Source: Streptomyces bluensis
GTDB taxonomy: Bacteria; Actinomycetota; Actinomycetes; Streptomycetales; Streptomycetaceae
Assembly (NCBI RefSeq): GCF_014650715.1
Contig: NZ_BMVM01000009.1
Coordinates: forward strand, 248,001 to 312,000
Length of the DNA stretch: 64,000 nucleotides
Reading direction: 5' to 3'
Made by a program: the position numbers and the translations under genes. Shown one piece after another: positions 59,826 through 64,000 of this stretch; the first letter of the stretch is position 1, and each line of letters begins with the position of its first letter. Under the pieces are notes generated by a model. That model was not told where the DNA came from, ran no database searches, and saw only the letters and a program-made list of their open reading frames with translations.

Positions 59826-61313
59826 GTGAGCGGCATGAAGAGCGGCATGGAGAGCGAACAGCGGCGGTTCGGGGCGGCCGACCGGATGATGCGGCGCGCA
59901 CTGGGCTGGACGATGGCCGGTGGTGCCGTACTCGCCGGTGTGCTGGTGCTGCTGCCGGACGGCGAGCAGCACCAGCAGCAGCCGGTGGCGCCCGCGCCGG
60001 CACCCAAGGCGCGGGCCCGGGCGGCCGTCGCGGCCGGGGTGCCCGCGGCGATGCCGGATCTGGCGGCGCTGATCGGTGACCGCGAGCGGCGGCTGCGGAA
60101 GTATCCGGAGGACGGGCGGGCGTGGGCCGTGCTGGGCACGGCGTATGTGGAGCGGGGGCGCCGTACCGGGGTGGCCGCGGACTTCCCGAGGGCCGAGCGG
60201 GCGCTGCGCACCTCGCTGAAGGTCCGACCGAGCCGGAACGCGGAGGCGTACGACGGGCTGGCCGCGCTGGCGGCCGCGCGACACGACTTCCCGGCGGCCC
60301 GGCAGTGGGGCGAGCAGGCCGTACGGGTGGCGCCCGGGCGCTGGACGGCGTACCCGCTGCTGATCGACGCGTACGACGGTGTCGGCGACTACCAGGCCGC
60401 CCGCCGGACCCTGGACCAGCTGCTCGCCCTGCGGTCCCGGTCCGCGGTGACGGCGCCCGCGGTGACGGCGCGTGCGGCGCAGGTGTACTGGGACCAGGGC
60501 CGGCGCGAGGACGCGGCCGCGGCGCTCTCGGACGCGGCCGCCCGCGCCGAGGGTCCCACCGAGCGGGCCGCGTACCTCGTGCGGGCGGCCGAACTGGCCT
60601 GGCAGCGCGGCGACCTCAAGGAGTCCCTGCGCTACGCCACGGCCGCCCTGCGCGCCGACCCCGACGACCACGCCGCCGTGGCCGGGCGGGCCCGCGCGCT
60701 GGCCGCGCTGGGCCGCACGGAGGAGGCGGTACGGGCCTACCGGTCGGCGCTGTCAAGGGCGAGGTCGCCCCAGTACGCCCTGGAGCTGGGCGAGCTGTAC
60801 GAGTCCCTCGGGCGTCAGGGCGAGGCACGGGCCCAGTACCGCGTGCTGCGCGAGACGGTACGCGCGGACGCGAAGGCCGGGGTGAACCATTCCCTCTTCC
60901 TCGGCCTGTTCGAGGCGGACCACGGTGACCCTGACAGGGCGGTCCGCCTGCTGCGGGACGAGTGGGAGCGGCAGCCGAGCCTGCGGGCGGCGGACGCGCT
61001 GGGCTGGGCCCTGCACCGGGCCGGCGAGGACGAGGAGGCGCTCTCGTTCGCGACGCGGGCGACCGACAGGGCCCACGGTGGGGAGGTCCGCAGCGCGCTG
61101 TACGCCTACCACCGGGGCGAGATCGAGTACGCCCTGGAGCGGCCCGGTCCGGCCCGCCGTCACCTGGCCGAGGCCCTGCGCCTCAACCCGTACTTCTCCC
61201 TGCTGTACGGGCCCGTGGCGAGGGAGGCGCTGGGGGAGCTGGGAGAGCCGTCGGACGAGGGTCCGGCGGAACTCGGGCAGCCGGAGGGCCGCTCGGAAGG
61301 GGCATCGGCGTAG
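59826..61313 (+). CDS. TPR-repeat membrane protein
   Basis: The product is 495 residues. One membrane segment ('ALGWTMAGGAVLAGVLVLLP') near residue 35 is followed by many TPR-like helical repeats ('GRAWAVLGTAYVERGRRT', 'LELGELYESLGRQGEARAQYRVL', 'ADALGWALHRAGEDEEAL'). It should act as a protein-interaction scaffold on the membrane. The GTG start at 59826 overlaps no ribosome-binding site of note. Function unknown. Confidence 0.8.
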   Translation: MSGMKSGMESEQRRFGAADRMMRRALGWTMAGGAVLAGVLVLLPDGEQHQQQPVAPAPAPKARARAAVAAGVPAAMPDLAALIGDRERRLRKYPEDGRAWAVLGTAYVERGRRTGVAADFPRAERALRTSLKVRPSRNAEAYDGLAALAAARHDFPAARQWGEQAVRVAPGRWTAYPLLIDAYDGVGDYQAARRTLDQLLALRSRSAVTAPAVTARAAQVYWDQGRREDAAAALSDAAARAEGPTERAAYLVRAAELAWQRGDLKESLRYATAALRADPDDHAAVAGRARALAALGRTEEAVRAYRSALSRARSPQYALELGELYESLGRQGEARAQYRVLRETVRADAKAGVNHSLFLGLFEADHGDPDRAVRLLRDEWERQPSLRAADALGWALHRAGEDEEALSFATRATDRAHGGEVRSALYAYHRGEIEYALERPGPARRHLAEALRLNPYFSLLYGPVAREALGELGEPSDEGPAELGQPEGRSEGASA

Positions 61314-61373
61314 ACCGGGGAGGGTGGCCGCCGGGGCTACCGGCGGCTACCGGGGCCACCGGGGCCACCGGGG

Positions 61374-62519
61374 CTACAGATTGCCCCGCTTGGCCTGCTC
61401 CCTCTCGATCGCCTCGAACAGCGCCTTGAAGTTGCCCTTGCCGAATCCCATCGAACCGTGCCGTTCGATGATCTCGAAGAAGACGGTCGGACGGTCCTGA
61501 ACGGGCTTGGTGAAGATCTGGAGGAGGTAGCCGTCCTCGTCCCGGTCGGCGAGGATCTTCAGCTCGCGCAGGGTCTCCACGGGCACGCGGGTGTCGCCGA
61601 CCCACTCGCCGAGGGTGTCGTAGTACGAGTCCGGGGTGTCGAGGAACTGCACACCGGCCGCGCGCATGGTCCGTACCGTCTGGACGATGTCGTTGGTGTT
61701 GAGCGCGATGTGCTGGACGCCGGCGCCGCCGTAGAACTCCAGGTACTCGTCGATCTGGGACTTCTTCTTGGCGACGGCGGGCTCGTTGATCGGGAACTTG
61801 ACCTTGAGTGTGCCGTCGGCGACGACCTTCGACATCAGGGCGCTGTACTCGGTGGCGATGTCGTCGCCCACGAACTCCTTCATGTTCGTGAAGCCCATGA
61901 CCTTGTTGTAGAAGCCGACCCACTCGTTCATGCGGCCGAGTTCGACGTTGCCGACGCAGTGGTCGATGGCCTGGAAGGTGCGGTGGGCGGGCGGCTCGAC
62001 GATCGGGGCGGCGGCCACGAAGCCGGGGAGGTAGGGGCCGTCGTAACCGGTGCGCTCGACGAGGGTGTGCCGGGTGGAGCCGTACGTGGCGATCGCGGCG
62101 AGGACGACCGTGCCGTGCTCGTCCTTCTGTTCGTACGGCTCGGCGACGGAGCGGGCGCCGTGCTCGATCGCGTAGGCGTACGCCCGGCGCACGTCCGGGA
62201 CCTCGATGGCGAGGTCGACGACGCCGTCGCCGTGCTCGGCCACGTGCTCGGCGAGGAAGTGGCCCCAGGTGGTGGCGGCCTTGATGACCGAGGTGAAGAC
62301 GAAGCGGGCGGAGCCGTTCTCCAGGACGTAGCTCGCGGTCTCGCGGCTGCCGTTCTCCGGTCCGGAGTAGGCCACCAGCCGCATGCCGAAAGCGGTGGAG
62401 TAGTAGTGGGCAGCCTGCTTGGCGTTGCCCACGGCGAACACGACCGCGTCCATTCCCTTGACCGGGAAGGGGTCGGCCTGCCGTGCGGTGTCGGGAGCGT
62501 GGTGTGTGGTCTGCGTCAT
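61374..62519 (-). CDS. hppD: 4-hydroxyphenylpyruvate dioxygenase
   Basis: The product is 381 residues. It has two vicinal-oxygen-chelate halves with 'AIDHCVGNVELG', 'QHIALNTNDIVQ' and 'VFFEIIERHG', including the His-His-Glu iron site. It converts 4-hydroxyphenylpyruvate to homogentisate in tyrosine catabolism. A Lrp/AsnC gene starts divergently 122 bases away. Confidence 0.94.
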   Translation of the reverse strand: MTQTTHHAPDTARQADPFPVKGMDAVVFAVGNAKQAAHYYSTAFGMRLVAYSGPENGSRETASYVLENGSARFVFTSVIKAATTWGHFLAEHVAEHGDGVVDLAIEVPDVRRAYAYAIEHGARSVAEPYEQKDEHGTVVLAAIATYGSTRHTLVERTGYDGPYLPGFVAAAPIVEPPAHRTFQAIDHCVGNVELGRMNEWVGFYNKVMGFTNMKEFVGDDIATEYSALMSKVVADGTLKVKFPINEPAVAKKKSQIDEYLEFYGGAGVQHIALNTNDIVQTVRTMRAAGVQFLDTPDSYYDTLGEWVGDTRVPVETLRELKILADRDEDGYLLQIFTKPVQDRPTVFFEIIERHGSMGFGKGNFKALFEAIEREQAKRGNL

Positions 62520-62641
62520 AGGCGCAGAGTCTCTCGCTGCGGCAAGGTGCGCAACAGTTCACCGATTCGCTGGACAATCTGCTCAGCGGAAGGCCCGCGA
62601 TGGCGGGTTCCCTGTACAGGGTGACTACCGGGGAGGTCCTC

Positions 62642-63115
62642 ATGGCGATCGATCAACTGGATGGGCGGATCATCGCGCTGCTGGCCCGGGAGCCGCGGAT
62701 CGGCGTGCTGGAGATGTCCCGGCGGCTCGGGGTGGCGCGCGGGACGGTGCAGGCCCGGCTCGACCGGCTCCAGTCGGACGGCGTCATCCGCGGGTTCGGC
62801 CCGCAGGTGGACCCGGCCGCCCTCGGGTACCCGGTGACGGCGTTCGCGACGCTGCAGATCCGGCAGGGCCAGGGCCCGGACGTACGGGCGCACCTGTCGA
62901 CCGTGCCGGAGGTACTGGAACTCCACACGACGACCGGCAACGGCGACATGCTCTGCCGCCTCGTGGCCCGCTCGAACGCGGACCTCCAACGGGTGATCGA
63001 CCGCGTCGTCGGCTTCGACGGCATCGTCCGCGCCTCCACAGCCATCGTCATGGAAAACCCGGTCCCACTACGGGTGATTCCCCTGGTGGAACAGGCGGCG
63101 GAGGAGCGGGGGTAG
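62642..63115 (+). CDS. Lrp/AsnC family regulator
   Basis: The product is 157 residues. The N-terminal HTH has 'LDGRIIALLAREPRIGVLEMSRRLGVARGTVQARLDRL' pattern and a C-terminal RAM/effector domain. The ATG at 62642 has 'GGGGAGG' upstream. Its location beside divergent hppD makes that gene the likely target, with a tyrosine-related ligand. Confidence 0.9.
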   Translation: MAIDQLDGRIIALLAREPRIGVLEMSRRLGVARGTVQARLDRLQSDGVIRGFGPQVDPAALGYPVTAFATLQIRQGQGPDVRAHLSTVPEVLELHTTTGNGDMLCRLVARSNADLQRVIDRVVGFDGIVRASTAIVMENPVPLRVIPLVEQAAEERG

Positions 63116-63185
63116 GGGGTAGCTCCGCCTGACCGCCGCGCCGAAGTCGAGCGTCGCGGGGCATGCGGGAGTTTGACGACAGGGC

Positions 63186-63986
63186 CTAGCAGCTCGGGAC
63201 CGAGCCCTTGTCCTTTTCCAGGGCCATCAGGGAGTTCACGGCGCCCTTCAATGTGGTCACCGGGATCAGGCGCAGGCCCTTGGGGAGTTCGGACTTCGCG
63301 TCGGAGCACTCGGCCTTCGGGACCAGGAAGACCGTGGCGCCGTCGCGGTGGGCTGCCTGGGTCTTGAGGGCCACCCCGCCGACCGGGCCGACCTCGCCGG
63401 CGGCGTCGATCGTCCCCGTACCGGCGATGACGCGGCCCCCCGTGAGGTCGCCGCCGCTGCCGTCGCCGTTGAGTTTGTCGATGACGCCGAGGGAGAACAG
63501 GAGGCCGGCGCTGGGGCCGCCGACGTCGGACAGCTTCAGGGTGACCTTGATGTCGTCGCCGGCCTTGCCCAGGTAGCCGAGCGCCGCCTGGGTCGCCGCG
63601 TCCTGGGACCTCTTCATCTCCGCCTCGTTGCGCCGCTCGATCTCCTTGACGTTGCCGCCGCTCGGGTAGACCGCGTCACGCGGCATCACGGCCTGGTCCG
63701 TACGGAACCAGCCGTCGACGACGTCGGCGAGCCCGACGCGGGCGTCCGGGCCCGTCGCCTCGATCGTCGTCATCCGCAGCTGTCCGCGCGTCTCGCGGGG
63801 CGTCGCACCGGTGATGGTGATCACCGGCGCGCCCTTGTTCGAGCCGAGGACGTTCGCCGTCATGCCGGGTTGCGCCACGGAGAAGGGCAGCGGCGCGAAC
63901 GCCGCCGTGGCGAGCAGGGCCACGACGGGCAGGGCGCTGAGGGCGACGGCCTTGGGGCGCGACAGGCTGGAGAGGCGTGAGAGCAC
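63186..63986 (-). CDS. Lon-domain (S16) membrane-anchored protein, YlbL-like
   Basis: The product is 266 residues. A membrane segment ('VALSALPVVALLATAAFA') is followed by a short external part and an S16 protease domain with the Ser in 'DVGGPSAGLLFSLG' and the Lys in 'GVALKTQAAHRDG'. It is shorter than typical YlbL proteins, which usually have a PDZ domain. Probably an external serine/lysine-dyad protease. The GTG at 63986 is the start; the window ends 14 bases upstream. Confidence 0.82.
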   Translation of the reverse strand: MLSRLSSLSRPKAVALSALPVVALLATAAFAPLPFSVAQPGMTANVLGSNKGAPVITITGATPRETRGQLRMTTIEATGPDARVGLADVVDGWFRTDQAVMPRDAVYPSGGNVKEIERRNEAEMKRSQDAATQAALGYLGKAGDDIKVTLKLSDVGGPSAGLLFSLGVIDKLNGDGSGGDLTGGRVIAGTGTIDAAGEVGPVGGVALKTQAAHRDGATVFLVPKAECSDAKSELPKGLRLIPVTTLKGAVNSLMALEKDKGSVPSC

Positions 63987-64000
63987 GGAATCAATCTAAC

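Noticed and set aside
1..64000. CRISPR array
   Set aside because: The repeats found are short, contiguous or have no unique spacers of equal length; no cas genes are present.
1..64000. Complete insertion sequence or transposase
   Set aside because: No DDE or tyrosine recombinase motif was found; the 75-bp duplication contains no terminal inverted repeats.

Overview
The window is high-GC actinobacterial DNA and almost certainly comes from a Streptomyces chromosome. The support is GC-rich third codon positions, frequent GTG starts, and families largely confined to this group: DUF5753/XRE with DUF397, DUF6879, DUF3618, DUF2017, WhiJ/AbaA-type ATPases and a CysO-CysM-Mec+ cysteine route. No taxon below genus is claimed.

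Layout. 1-7982: four overlapping plus-strand genes: the C-terminal part of an SF2 (Res-type) helicase, a UvrD-like SF1 helicase, a DrmA-like helicase and a DrmB-like DUF1998 protein. This is a DISARM-related defence operon whose left end lies outside the window. 8128-15.5 kb: accessory DNA. It holds a divergent RsbW-like ATPase and a DUF5753/DUF397 pair, two small genes including DUF6879, a frameshifted second DUF5753 gene, a run of tiny ORFs leading into a protein-L-isoaspartate methyltransferase homologue (a candidate minimal RiPP locus), a CYTH protein, and a flavoprotein gene flanked by a 75-bp duplication carrying the 5' end of a NIPSNAP gene. 15.7-22.4 kb: lipoprotein, cold-shock protein with a structured leader, DEAD-box RNA helicase, an unusual cassette of a Cys-rich barrel protein, a Tat-exported protein and a MauE-like membrane protein, and an MFS transporter. 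22.4-23.8 kb: a decayed patch with an NB-ARC fragment, a frameshifted DUF6879 gene and a small intact gene.

From about 23.9 kb the window looks like ordinary chromosomal core: Ser/Thr kinase with beta-propeller repeats, GlxA-type regulator, membrane proteins, SGNH hydrolase, DUF1707 protein, class A penicillin-binding protein, GroES-like protein, Bcp peroxiredoxin, tRNA-Leu(UAG), DMFase-like Tat lipoprotein, patatin, membrane-anchored PemK-like protein, MBL hydrolase, RNase PH and RdgB. The cysteine locus (JAMM peptidase, Cys-ending leader peptide, CysO, CysM) is followed by an AGCS symporter, DUF2017, ClpS, and NAD salvage genes pncB and pncA. The right end has a secreted M6 metallopeptidase, two RDD proteins, an FAD-linked oxidase, a TPR protein, HppD with a divergent Lrp/AsnC regulator, and a Lon-domain membrane protein.

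Genes that work together: the helicase operon (defence); mec-cysO-cysM (protein-bound thiocarboxylate cysteine synthesis, with a leader peptide placed to sense cysteine); pncB and pncA (nicotinamide salvage); hppD with its divergent regulator (tyrosine catabolism); clpS with the flanking DUF2017 gene. Two genes carry an apparent single-base insertion, and three loci are truncated remnants. All functional assignments rest on motifs read by eye; no database search was run.
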